28,943 nt of DNA from Burkholderiales bacterium (GTDB taxonomy: Bacteria; Pseudomonadota; Gammaproteobacteria; Burkholderiales; Burkholderiaceae), in contig CANBUA010000019.1 of NCBI GenBank assembly GCA_947372535.1, forward strand, positions 1 to 28,943, written 5' to 3'. The notes under the pieces were generated by a model. That model was not told where the DNA came from, did not search any database, and saw only the letters and a program-made list of their open reading frames with translations. Every line of letters starts with the position of its first letter. The first letter of the stretch is position 1. A program made the translations under genes and the position numbers. This document shows, one piece after another, positions 15,163-23,176 of this stretch.

Positions 15163-16440
15163 ATGGCGCGCAAGGCTAAGGAACTCTCCGCTCGGGCGGT
15201 CGCCCAATTGAACCGACAAGGCCACCACGCCGTTGGAGGCACAGCCGGTCTTTACTTGTACGTTTCCGATGCTGGTGCCAAGTCTTGGGTGCTTCGCGTC
15301 CTTGTCGCTGGCAAGCGGCGGCACATTGGCTTGGGCGGCTTCAAAGACATCTCATTGGCCCTGGCACGACAAAAGGCACAGGAACATCGAATCCAGATCG
15401 CCAGTGGCTTGGACCCACTTCACGAGAAGGTCCGTCGTAGAGAGCTAGCTGCAGCAGCCAAGCTGGCTGCGATCTCTTTTGAAGATGCGGCCCGCGCATA
15501 TGTCGACACTCACGGCGACAGTTGGAAGAACCCAAAGCACCGCAGTCAATGGATCAACACGCTCCAAACATATGCGTTCCCGGTCATTGGCAGGCTCAAC
15601 GTCGCAGACGTCAACCAGGCACAGGTCCTAGCCATTCTGGAGCCCATTTGGAAAGAAAAGACAGAGACCGCCACCCGCGTTCGCGGTCGACTTGAGACAG
15701 TTCTGGATTGGGCGGCGGCCAGAGGCCAACGCAGCGGGGACAATCCCGCCCGATGGAAGGGGCACCTCGACAAGTTGCTGCCTGCGCCTACCAAGATCAA
15801 AGCAGTTGAGCACCACCGGGCATTGTCGGTGGCGCTCATGCCGGCATTCATGGCCAACCTGCAACAGCAAGCAGGGATAGCGGCTCGCGCCCTGGAGTTC
15901 GCGATCTTGACTGCGGCGCGCAGTGGCGAGGTGCGGGGAGCAACCTGGGCCGAGATTGACCTGACGAATGGCATCTGGACGGTCCCAGCGACGCGAATGA
16001 AGGCAGGCGTCGAGCATCGTGTCCCCCTTTCAACCCACTGCATGGCCGTTCTTCGAGCGATGCCGCGCATGGCCGGCACAGACCTCATCTTTCCCGCGCC
16101 ACGAGGCAAGGCCCTGTCAGACATGAGTTTGACGGCGGTGTTGCGCAGAATGGAGTGCGACGCCGTACCTCATGGCTTTCGGTCCACCTTCCGGGATTGG
16201 GCCGGTGACCACACCAGCTACGCCCGAGACCTGGCAGAGGACGCATTGGCGCATACGCTTCAGAACAAAGTTGAAGCAGCATACCGGCGTGGAGACGCGC
16301 TCGAACGGCGCCGACCCATGATGCAGGACTGGGCTGACGTCACTCTTCCTCATGGAAGTGCTTCCCCAAGTTCCTTCGCCGAGATCTTCGCTGACCGCAC
16401 TCTGGGGCAGCCCGCTCCCCAGACGACGCGCGCGAGTTAG
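15163..16440 (+). CDS. Tyrosine recombinase/integrase (DUF4102, P4-type)
   Basis: This 425-residue integrase opens MARKAKELSARAVAQLNRQG and carries the DUF4102 N-terminal DNA-binding domain (GLYLYVSDAGAKSWVLRVL, RHIGLGGFKDISLALARQKA), a core-binding domain (about 105-205) and the catalytic domain. All catalytic residues are present: Arg253 (TAARSGEVRG), Lys280 (TRMKAGVEHRVPLS), His337 and Arg340 (PHGFRSTFRDW), His364 and Tyr374 (AAYRRGD). It should therefore be active for site-specific integration and excision of the accessory region. A 9-base inverted repeat (AGTTCTTCA/TGAAGAACT, 16439-16461) overlaps the stop codon and is a possible weak terminator. P4-type enzymes usually use tRNA 3' ends. 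Confidence 0.95.
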   Translation: MARKAKELSARAVAQLNRQGHHAVGGTAGLYLYVSDAGAKSWVLRVLVAGKRRHIGLGGFKDISLALARQKAQEHRIQIASGLDPLHEKVRRRELAAAAKLAAISFEDAARAYVDTHGDSWKNPKHRSQWINTLQTYAFPVIGRLNVADVNQAQVLAILEPIWKEKTETATRVRGRLETVLDWAAARGQRSGDNPARWKGHLDKLLPAPTKIKAVEHHRALSVALMPAFMANLQQQAGIAARALEFAILTAARSGEVRGATWAEIDLTNGIWTVPATRMKAGVEHRVPLSTHCMAVLRAMPRMAGTDLIFPAPRGKALSDMSLTAVLRRMECDAVPHGFRSTFRDWAGDHTSYARDLAEDALAHTLQNKVEAAYRRGDALERRRPMMQDWADVTLPHGSASPSSFAEIFADRTLGQPAPQTTRAS

Positions 16441-17217
16441 TTCTTCACCGAATGAAGAACTCGGAGAAAATGCGCGCTCAACTAGAACGAGGTCGCAGTG
16501 CGGCACGGCACGAAACCCGCGCAACCATAGCCTCAAAGCATCAACAGCTGAGCCCATAGCGCGCGCTGGCCTCAGAAGCACGGCAACGGCCATCTCGTCT
16601 CTAAGCCCTTTAAAGCATGGACCACCGCAAGCTGATCGACCTCCGCGAAGTCAACACCGCTGTTCTGCTGGCGTTGCCCCAGATGTCATCCAACCGCAGT
16701 CGCCACACCATCTTCACTGCGATGTGACTTGGAACTTGAGCTGGCCAAGTGGATGACACAAACTCAATCCAATGGGGACCCTAACCGGAGGGGGACAGTG
16801 CTGCACCTACAATTCATGAAGAGTTAAAGAGACGGCCTTTTCCCGACTTGATTAGAAGGGTATACGGTGCCAGAGCATAGGGTTCACCCTTACAATGAAA
16901 AAAACGCCACACAATAGGAGTGAACGGAAAGCATCAAAAACCTAACGAATTCAAATTCCGCATGATGCAGAAATATCTAGCATCGAGAAACTGAGCCATA
17001 TATTTAATAGCGATAGGGCAAATCTAGCATTCGCTAATTGCCATTGCCGTTAGTTTGCCTTTGGCACTGCCTGCCCTAGACATGCTGACGGGCCTTCCGA
17101 TTCGGAAAAACTGTCGCACCAAAGATGACACTTTCCAGCAGGGGAAGGTTCACGCACCAAACCCAAGGCCACCGGCATCGGTTTTATTTTGCCGGCAGTG
17201 ATTTACTCACGTGGTCA
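16441..17217. other. Region with no clear gene between integrase and alpA
   Basis: Apart from the inverted repeat over the integrase stop, I find no gene with support. Two tiny frames exist, 16470-16559 (29 codons after GGAGAAA) and 16617-16727 (36 codons starting MDHRKLIDLREV), without convincing signals. A 9-base direct repeat, ATCTAGCAT, occurs at 16975-16983 and 17022-17030. The base composition becomes AT-rich from about 16,800. Confidence 0.5.
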
Positions 17218-17260
17218 CCTGCCATATGGGCAGGCAATAGCGTCTGTCACTTGGGCAGAC
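17218..17260. promoter_or_regulatory. Tandem dyads upstream of alpA
   Basis: CCTGCC/GGCAGG (17218-17223 and 17229-17234) and GTCTG/CAGAC (17242-17246 and 17256-17260) are adjacent dyads that share the core GGGCAG, repeated 25 bases apart. They lie 93 to 135 bases upstream of the alpA start and look like a two-site operator or integrase/excisionase binding site. Confidence 0.4.
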
Positions 17261-17352
17261 AACTCAAATATATGGCCCCGTTTCGACAAATTGAACGTCG
17301 GCGGATACGAATTCACCCGAGCAGCAAATTTTCTGCTCATGTTAGGATAGGC

Positions 17353-17619
17353 ATGTTTTTCGACCAACCCCAACTCCACACACCTGTGGGCACCGCTGTT
17401 GATCCCTCCCTCGATCGATTGATCCCAATTGCGAAGGTCATCGATCTGACCAGCATGTCGCGCTCAACAATTTACAATTGTTTGGACAGTAAAAAGGAGC
17501 GATATTTTGATCCATCGTTCCCCAAACGTATCAAAATAGGGAAGCGCTCAGTTCGTTGGCGCCTCTCCGATGTTTTGATTTGGATTGAATCCAAGTCGAA
17601 ATTTTGTTCGATGAAATAA
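17353..17619 (+). CDS. AlpA-family DNA-binding regulator
   Basis: This 88-residue protein has the AlpA/prophage regulatory fold: DRLIPIAKVIDLTSMSRSTIYNCL forms the winged helix-turn-helix (about 21-45), then FPKRIKIGKRSVRWRLSDVLIWI, the conserved wing and final helix. AlpA proteins of CP4-type islands control integrase or excision genes. The frame is open upstream, but the ATG at 17353, behind TAGGATAG, starts the conserved portion. A strong terminator follows at 17653. It probably controls excision of this island or expression of the downstream genes. Confidence 0.85.
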   Translation: MFFDQPQLHTPVGTAVDPSLDRLIPIAKVIDLTSMSRSTIYNCLDSKKERYFDPSFPKRIKIGKRSVRWRLSDVLIWIESKSKFCSMK

Positions 17620-17652
17620 CACTTCACGCACAGCCAAGATTCTTATCGCTGT

Positions 17653-17683
17653 AAGCCACGCCCCAAAAGGGCGTGGCTTTTTT
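17653..17683 (+). terminator. Intrinsic terminator after alpA
   Basis: AAGCCACGCCC (17653-17663) pairs perfectly with GGGCGTGGCTT (17669-17679), an 11-base stem with a 5-base loop, directly followed by a T run reaching 17683. Confidence 0.9.
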
Positions 17684-18430
17684 GTTTTCGCGCCGGTATT
17701 GGCACATATGAGACTGCCTTCAGCGTGATCGCCACACTGCTTCAGCACGCTAGCCCATCAACTCACACAGATCTACTGCTCTAAGAAAACATGCGAAACA
17801 TCCCGACCCCGACGTTTGATCGAAGCAATGCCCGCACGAATTCACCAAGGACGTCAAATAGCTTTAAAAAACGAGCCAACACATAACCATAGGCTTCACC
17901 AGGAAAGTGGCAAATTCACAACAGTATCTCTTATCCAACAAATATCAACGAGATCCAACTAAGCACAAACGCGAATCCGCACGTTGCCCTGTCATCCAGG
18001 CCATTTGCACCGCAGGTCATTCAACCCGATAATCCTAAATAAATGGTAACGAAACAACTTGTCGGGCCAACCTCCGGCGCATCAAAGGAAATCAAACAAC
18101 ATCCAAATCATGTCACACAGAAAAATGATTGATTCATCAGCTCATAAGTTGTTTGTTTTTATAAATATTAATATAGTTAATACATAGACATCAATCAGAT
18201 ATCATCATCAAACCCTAACACACCCAACATCCCAACCTTACACAGCCACTTACCCCAAAGACAATATCAAACTTAAATACAGACACCAACATTCAATCAT
18301 TCAAAATAATTAAACAACAGCCAGATGTCAACATGCGATTAACAATCACAGTGTTGAAATCAAGCTCAACCTCATCAGCTTCTACTTAAAACCATGAATC
18401 AAACACATCCCCTGAAATTGAAAGTTAATC
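17684..18430 (+). other. Long AT-rich, G-poor untranslated stretch before the Gp2-like gene
   Basis: No gene is supported over these 747 bases. From about 18,160 to 18,430 the plus strand is extremely poor in G: in 18,181-18,300 I count 5 G against 40 C. The stretch TTTATAAATATTAATATAG (about 18,158-18,176) is an AT-rich easily melted site. The combination suggests a Rho-utilisation leader, a replication-origin-like region upstream of an HUH-type protein, or both; this is inference. Confidence 0.5.
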
Positions 18431-19681
18431 ATGCCTCCAAGAACTCAACTCACCACACCACACCACACCACACCACCAGGAAAATCTGAAGAGCGTACCG
18501 ACTGGTACGATGGTCTCTGCAAACAATCATGGCGTGAACGCTCTGCTGAAGTCGCAAAACAGGACGATGGAAAGACAGTCAGATATCTTTCACGACTCCA
18601 TGAACTGAGGGAAGATTATATTTCCATCATTTTTTATCTGAAAAGGTTTGCCAGAAGAACAAAACCAGTTTTCTCCGTTAAGGCAGTCATGACCGGGACA
18701 AAGCAAACGCAGCGAGTGTCCCACTATGAAATAGAACCAAAATCAGATTTTGATACTTTTCGGTTATGGATCGATTTATCCAAATCAAAATGGATCCGAC
18801 AAGCATTTGAAGGGCATGTTCTGCACCCAGCGTTTGAGCTTTTTGCAAAACACGCAGAAAGCCTGCCTGAATTGCTTCGCGAGCGCACTTTTAAGTTATT
18901 GAGCAAGAACGAAGTCGAGGAAATATCGAATGGGCACAATGATCTGGCCAGCACCTTGCACGATGAACTCAACTCAGCCGAATTTAAAGCGCGAGTCAAT
19001 GATTTCAAACGTGGTGCCTACTCGAATCACCGCTCGCTTCTAAAATACTTTACAAACCTATTTCAACGCCGCACCAACTACTTGGTCATCCGCTTGGACC
19101 TCGCGTACAGTGACCGCGACATGTGCGACCTATTTTCACCAAGCAAGGATGGAGCCTTTGGTGCGTTGAATATTCTTGAACATCGGGATGAATTTTTGTC
19201 CCATTTGCGTAAACTCTACCGCAATGATTCCGCTTGGGGTTATTGCTGGCGACTTGAATACGGCCCCATCAAAGGCCCGCACTATCATTTTTGCATATTC
19301 TTGGACGCGGCGCTCCATCAAAACGACAAGCAAATCGCCTTCCTTCTGGGCGAGCACTGGAAAACCATCATCACGGGCGGCAACGGCACATACTTCAGCT
19401 GCAATGCGCACCCAGAATTGTTTCGCTTCAGGTTCGTTGGCAAGATCAGTGGATGCGATCAAAAAGCCCTCATGGGGCTGCAGTATTTTGCAAGCTATAT
19501 CACCCTCGGAGAATTGGTGGCCAAGCTTCATTTGCCCGTACCTGCACGGCTATTTGATCGAGGCCAAATTCAGGAGGTGGCACCAAGAGTAGGTCGCCCT
19601 GTCACTTCACGGAGCATCGCGCTGCCTGGCATCTTCAAATGCCCGATGGGCAATCAAGCATCAAAACCCAAACTTTCGTGA
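18431..19681 (+). CDS. YagK/YfjJ (inovirus Gp2-like) family protein with HUH-like motif
   Basis: This 416-residue protein has a low-complexity N-terminus (TPHHTTPP, encoded by tandem CACAC/ACC repeats), a variable helical region and, from about residue 215, the YagK/YfjJ C-terminal domain: NYLVIRLDLAYSD, WGYCWRLEYGPIKGPHYHFC and LMGLQYFASYITLGELVAKL. His284-Tyr-His286 in GPHYHFCIF is an HUH-like pair, and Tyr352 and Tyr356 are candidate catalytic tyrosines. Inovirus Gp2 proteins are replication initiators of filamentous phage; members on genomic islands may nick or replicate the island. The ribosome-binding site is weak. The paralogue starts 8 bases after its stop. The codon use is more AT-rich than that of the core genes, indicating transfer. 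Confidence 0.8.
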   Translation: MPPRTQLTTPHHTTPPGKSEERTDWYDGLCKQSWRERSAEVAKQDDGKTVRYLSRLHELREDYISIIFYLKRFARRTKPVFSVKAVMTGTKQTQRVSHYEIEPKSDFDTFRLWIDLSKSKWIRQAFEGHVLHPAFELFAKHAESLPELLRERTFKLLSKNEVEEISNGHNDLASTLHDELNSAEFKARVNDFKRGAYSNHRSLLKYFTNLFQRRTNYLVIRLDLAYSDRDMCDLFSPSKDGAFGALNILEHRDEFLSHLRKLYRNDSAWGYCWRLEYGPIKGPHYHFCIFLDAALHQNDKQIAFLLGEHWKTIITGGNGTYFSCNAHPELFRFRFVGKISGCDQKALMGLQYFASYITLGELVAKLHLPVPARLFDRGQIQEVAPRVGRPVTSRSIALPGIFKCPMGNQASKPKLS

Positions 19682-19689
19682 GGTGCCCT

Positions 19690-20856
19690 ATGTCAAAACC
19701 CACCCCAGCTGATTTGAGAAGCGCATTTCGTGAACGCGAGTTGCCGCTGCTTGCCGACTCATACCGCTCTGCTGCGCCCTTCATGGAGGGTCTGATGGAC
19801 TGCGACTTGCTGGTCAAGCAACTCGTCAGATCTCGTGAGAAACTATTTTCTGTTCGGACCAAGCCCAACAACATGCTTCATGCCTCCAAGGCAGGTCGAT
19901 GTTTGATGAGCTTGTTGCCATGGATCACCTCTGCGAAAATAGGCGGCTCCAGCGTCGTTTCATTTCACCCATATGTCGAATTGCTGCTGATGTCTGCCAA
20001 CGAACATGGAGTATCGAATTGGTATAAATCTCAATTTGAACAAGACCTGATTCACCGTCCATCGTTGATTGCAAGTACTCTGAATGGCATGGTTTCAGCC
20101 ATTCGAGAAGCTTCGGATAAGCCAAGTTTTCGGCACGCTGTCAGGCGACACGATGATTTGGCCTCATTGCGATATCGCACACTTCGCGCAGACTTTATGG
20201 CTCTGCTCAAGCAACACCCACTCATCTTGGTTTCACGGTTCGAGTTGCAAGCACTTCCGCCTGATACACAAAGTGGGTACTTTTGTGACCAACCGATCCG
20301 CTATTTGGTGGATCTGTTTGAGAAGTGGATGCAGTCCATCCGCACGTCTTATGGCAACGCCTTTGTTGGGGCTGGTTGGAAAGTGGATCTCGACATCTGC
20401 ACCAACCAACCATATATTCACGTTGCGCTTATTCACTCAGGAATAACTGAGTCGGAGCTTCAATTCTTTCGAATTGCCATTACCAGGGATTGGGAGCAAA
20501 GCTATAGCCATGCAATTGCATTTGATCGGAACAGCTCCCTGGACACGCAATATATGCGCTGCACCGATTGGCTCCATGGCGATCAACTCAATCAGCAGCA
20601 AAACCTAGAGAACATCGCGGCTTACCTTTGCTTGACAGACCGATTATTCGCGATACGATCACAAACAGGCTGCAAGACAACTGGTCATTGGAAAATTGCA
20701 CATCAAAAGCAGTCTAAAAGCCGAAAGGCTTGCACCCATGAAAGGCTCGCCTTGACGCCAGGGCTTCCACAGCAGCTGGCATCAGACAATTCGCCGTCAT
20801 CTTCATCGACGCCACAAGTCGAGGCCCCTTGGTCTGCTGGGCCACGTTTGAGCTAG
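19690..20856 (+). CDS. Divergent paralogue of the Gp2-like protein with degenerate HUH motif
   Basis: This 388-residue protein is not named by recognisable motifs, but it aligns colinearly with the upstream gene product. FRHAVRRHDDLASLRYRTLR then LILVSRFELQ matches FKARVNDFKRGAYSNHRSLL then LVIRLDL; GWKVDLDICTNQPYIHVALI matches CWRLEYGPIKGPHYHFCIF; and LENIAAYLCLTDRLFAI matches LQYFASYITLGELVAKL. The HYH motif has become Tyr242-Ile-His244, so endonuclease activity is probably lost. A role as an accessory subunit or DNA-binding partner is plausible. The C-terminal 60 residues are low-complexity (SSSSTP). The ATG at 19690 lies 8 bases after the previous stop with AGGTG before it; an in-frame start at 19639 would overlap. 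The alignment is by eye. Confidence 0.7.
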   Translation: MSKPTPADLRSAFRERELPLLADSYRSAAPFMEGLMDCDLLVKQLVRSREKLFSVRTKPNNMLHASKAGRCLMSLLPWITSAKIGGSSVVSFHPYVELLLMSANEHGVSNWYKSQFEQDLIHRPSLIASTLNGMVSAIREASDKPSFRHAVRRHDDLASLRYRTLRADFMALLKQHPLILVSRFELQALPPDTQSGYFCDQPIRYLVDLFEKWMQSIRTSYGNAFVGAGWKVDLDICTNQPYIHVALIHSGITESELQFFRIAITRDWEQSYSHAIAFDRNSSLDTQYMRCTDWLHGDQLNQQQNLENIAAYLCLTDRLFAIRSQTGCKTTGHWKIAHQKQSKSRKACTHERLALTPGLPQQLASDNSPSSSSTPQVEAPWSAGPRLS

Positions 20857-20876
20857 GCAAACTTGATCACATGACC

Positions 20877-20904
20877 TTCTGGGCCTAAGCACACTGGCCC
20901 AGAA
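20877..20904 (+). repeat. Inverted repeat after the Gp2-like operon
   Basis: TTCTGGGCC (20877-20885) pairs perfectly with GGCCCAGAA (20896-20904) with a 10-base loop, 20 bases after the stop. There is no T run, so it may stabilise the transcript's 3' end or be a weak terminator. Confidence 0.5.
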
Positions 20905-21020
20905 AACCCAATCGGTGGCCCTCATTTCAAACCGAAGCCGTCCACCCCATGGCTAGTCAAGTGGGGATACAATGAACCAGCTATTCCCACATTGCCATCA
21001 CTTGAAGAACAGGAATTCAG

Positions 21021-21359
21021 ATGAGCACGACCTATCAAGAACTATTGGCTGAGAAATTAGCCCTGGACAAGCAAGTAGCGGAAATCGAGAATCAACTTGC
21101 ACAAGCACGTCAAGTTGAGCGCTCCGCCGTGATTGCCAACATCAAGGAGCTACTGTCCAAGAATGGACTGTCGGTGAGTGACCTTGGTCTCAAGACCACT
21201 GGGGAACTCAAGGGGCGCGGGCCTGCCAAAGGCAAAAGCGTGCCACCTAAATACCAGAACGCCTCAACGGGTCAAACTTGGTCTGGCAGAGGCATCAAGC
21301 CCAAATGGGTAGCTGAGGCGTTGGCAGCGGGCAAGTCACTCGATGACTTAAAAATCTAA
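21021..21359 (+). CDS. H-NS family nucleoid protein
   Basis: This 112-residue protein has an N-terminal coiled-coil oligomerisation segment (TYQELLAEKLALDKQVAEIE to ARQVERSAVIANIKELLSKN), a basic Gly/Lys-rich linker (GELKGRGPAKGKSVPPKYQN) and the C-terminal DNA-binding core TWSGRGIKPKWVAEALAAGK, the short betaproteobacterial H-NS type. Such proteins bind AT-rich DNA and silence foreign genes. Here the gene lies inside an AT-rich island, so it may silence its own neighbourhood or the host. AGGAATTCAG before the ATG fixes the start. The gene lies between the Gp2-like pair and a broken Gp2-like fragment, so it was probably part of the same mobile unit. Confidence 0.9.
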   Translation: MSTTYQELLAEKLALDKQVAEIENQLAQARQVERSAVIANIKELLSKNGLSVSDLGLKTTGELKGRGPAKGKSVPPKYQNASTGQTWSGRGIKPKWVAEALAAGKSLDDLKI

Positions 21360-21498
21360 GACTACAGTTCAGGCTCATAGCTCGTGCAGATCGTTGCTTG
21401 GAAGAGCAAAAAAAAATCATCCCGATACAGAAGCTCGGAATGACGTATGCAAGTGCCGCCCGGCTGGCCAAGCTCAGTTCATGTGACCACGCACGCAA

Positions 21499-21825
21499 AT
21501 GACCACGTCCATGTCTATGGCCAAGATGCAGGGTGAAGTCTGGTCCAATCCCATCGCGCAAGGCCAAGGCACATATTTGAATTGCAATGCATCCAAGTGT
21601 CTGTATCTATGGTGCGCATTGGGCAAGGTGTACGCCACCAACATGCACGTACAGAAAGGGCTGCGCTTCATTGCGGCCTACATGACCCTGGGCGAGCTCG
21701 TCATCAAACCCAGCTTTGCTCGCTACTCGCGCTGCCTTGGACGTGGCCAAAGGCCAAGCGTGCAAAATCTCGAAGAGCAAGGTTGGCCGGCCTTTACGGT
21801 ATGTCCCAGACAGCCTTCGGCCTGA
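21499..21825 (+). pseudogene. Broken C-terminal fragment of a Gp2-like gene
   Basis: This frame shows GEVWSNPIAQGQGTYLNCNA and LRFIAAYMTLGELVI, which match GEHWKTIITGGNGTYFSCNA and LQYFASYITLGELVAK of the intact Gp2-like protein at 18,431-19,681, as does the following LGRGQ (FDRGQ). The N-terminal three quarters are absent. An out-of-frame HVHVYG just upstream may be a decayed HUH motif. No start context is seen. It is a remnant of a third copy, most likely from duplication or an older island. The rest of 21,360-22,019 has no supported gene. Confidence 0.65.
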
Positions 21826-22017
21826 CGTTAGCGAACACATTCGCAAAATTTCGTTCCTATGAGAAATGGGCGCCGACAGTATCCGTCTACTGCACCCTAG
21901 CAGCATTTCTCGCGCGTGCCCCACTCTCAGCTGTCATTCGGGCGCATGGGATGTAGTCAACAGAGCAATTACGCTCAACTCGTGAATCGATGGGTAGCTG
22001 AACGAGCAAAAAAATAA

Positions 22018-22045
22018 ATGAAAAGGCCGCGCGACGAGCACGGCC
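22018..22045 (-). terminator. Intrinsic terminator of the lipoprotein operon
   Basis: On the minus strand GGCCGTGC pairs with GCGCGGCC (one G-T pair, loop TCGTC), followed by TTTTCATTTATTTTTTT. It lies 27 bases downstream of the lipoprotein stop codon, as expected for the end of the operon. Confidence 0.8.
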
Positions 22046-22071
22046 CTCTCTTTGAGATCATTTTGAAATGC

Positions 22072-22881
22072 CTATTGCTGACCAAGTCGTTCCTGGACGC
22101 ACTTTGCGATATCTTCCTTGACCAGTCGTCTATGCGCTTCGTAGGCTTTTGCCTTGGCGTCATCCGAAAGCGATGGATCTACCTCGAAGTCACCCTCACC
22201 TTCTTGTGCTGTCTGGCTGCAGTTCTTTTCTACCTGAGCTCTCCTTTCGGCATCCTGCTTTGCCTGCTCAGCCTTGGCCACGGTTTGGGCCTTCTGAGCT
22301 TCAGCCTCTGCACGGCCGACAAGCTTGGCAAATTCTTCAGGGTTGGGAGCAAGGACAGTTGCCAATGCCACGGCATCGTCTGCAAAGACGTTGACCGGAT
22401 CTTGTTTGGCATCTGAAACCGCAAAGCTCATCAATAGCGGCAGCCAATGTTTGCGTAACGGACCAAATATTCGCGCTTCGCGAACAAGGAAAATCAAGGT
22501 GGCGTCATAGCTGCGATCAACTTTGAAGGTCACCCTGGCCATGGTGGCTTCACCCCTTCCAGTTTCTGATCGAATGGCACTAAGCTTAACGTCACTGTAG
22601 TGCGGGTTTCGACTTAGCAGATCCAGAAGTTTGGCCTTCGTATCAATGCCAGCCGCCACTGCTGCCTGCTCAGTAAGCTTGAGCTTGACCTCTGCTTGAT
22701 CTTCATCTTCCCCATCGGAGACGAAGCGCATGCCAAGGCCCCGAAACACCTCTGCCACAGTTGCATCTTCGATACTTCCTTGTGCACTGAAATTAAAGCC
22801 GCCATCGCACCCCGACAATGACCCAGTCATCGCCACCAATGCAAGAATGAAGGCCACGGACCCACGGCGAAACATGTTCAT
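22072..22881 (-). CDS. Predicted lipoprotein, function unknown
   Basis: This 269-residue protein has an N-terminal signal of 24 residues ending in the lipobox LSGC with Cys25, followed by Asp at +2, which in enterobacteria favours inner-membrane retention. After a flexible start come mixed segments (SIEDATVAEVFRGLGMRFV, SYDATLIFLVREARIFGPLR), then a charged, alanine-rich coiled-coil-like region (about 185-225, AEAEAQKAQTVAKAEQAKQ) and a Cys-containing tail with a second Cys near the end (KNCSQ, IAKCVQER), possibly a disulfide. I do not recognise the family. It is the last of three co-directional genes and its start lies 14 bases after the preceding stop. Confidence 0.75.
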   Translation of the reverse strand: MNMFRRGSVAFILALVAMTGSLSGCDGGFNFSAQGSIEDATVAEVFRGLGMRFVSDGEDEDQAEVKLKLTEQAAVAAGIDTKAKLLDLLSRNPHYSDVKLSAIRSETGRGEATMARVTFKVDRSYDATLIFLVREARIFGPLRKHWLPLLMSFAVSDAKQDPVNVFADDAVALATVLAPNPEEFAKLVGRAEAEAQKAQTVAKAEQAKQDAERRAQVEKNCSQTAQEGEGDFEVDPSLSDDAKAKAYEAHRRLVKEDIAKCVQERLGQQ

Positions 22882-22895
22882 CTCGACCCCTTAAG

Positions 22896-23108
22896 TCATT
22901 GCAAAGTGACGAATGCCACGAAGGCCAATATGAGTAGCCCGCCGATTACCTTGCCTAAACCAGGAATCAGCACCGCTGGCCAAGCCAAGCCATGCCCAAT
23001 ACATGTTCCCCAAGGAAGGCCAGGTTGCGAGCCAAAGTAGTGTTCGTAGGCGCCATAGAGTATGCCGATGGCAAGATAGGCAACGATCAATTTGTGTTTA
23101 AGTTTCAT
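22896..23108 (-). CDS. Small predicted membrane protein (70 residues)
   Basis: Hydrophobic helices LIVAYLAIGILYGAYEHYF (about 7-25) and GKVIGGLLILAFVAFVTLQ (about 52-70) flank a Gly/Pro-rich loop with WGTCIGHGLAWP. Two membrane spans are predicted. A basic N-terminus (MKLKHK) suggests the N-terminus is cytoplasmic. It sits between the 54-residue membrane gene and the lipoprotein gene on the same strand. The family is unknown to me. Confidence 0.65.
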   Translation of the reverse strand: MKLKHKLIVAYLAIGILYGAYEHYFGSQPGLPWGTCIGHGLAWPAVLIPGLGKVIGGLLILAFVAFVTLQ

Positions 23109-23176
23109 GGTAAATATAAAAATTTGAGGTTATAGATATGAGTCGAATGACAGGTGTGGCGTTGAGCCAAATCGGC

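Noticed and set aside
16617..16727. 36-codon frame beginning MDHRKLIDLREV in the integrase-alpA gap
   Set aside because: No ribosome-binding site, no homology recognised; could be real but unsupported.
21582..21956. Plus-strand frame overlapping the Gp2-like remnant
   Set aside because: A different frame from the recognisable motifs, with no similarity; the remnant explains the region.
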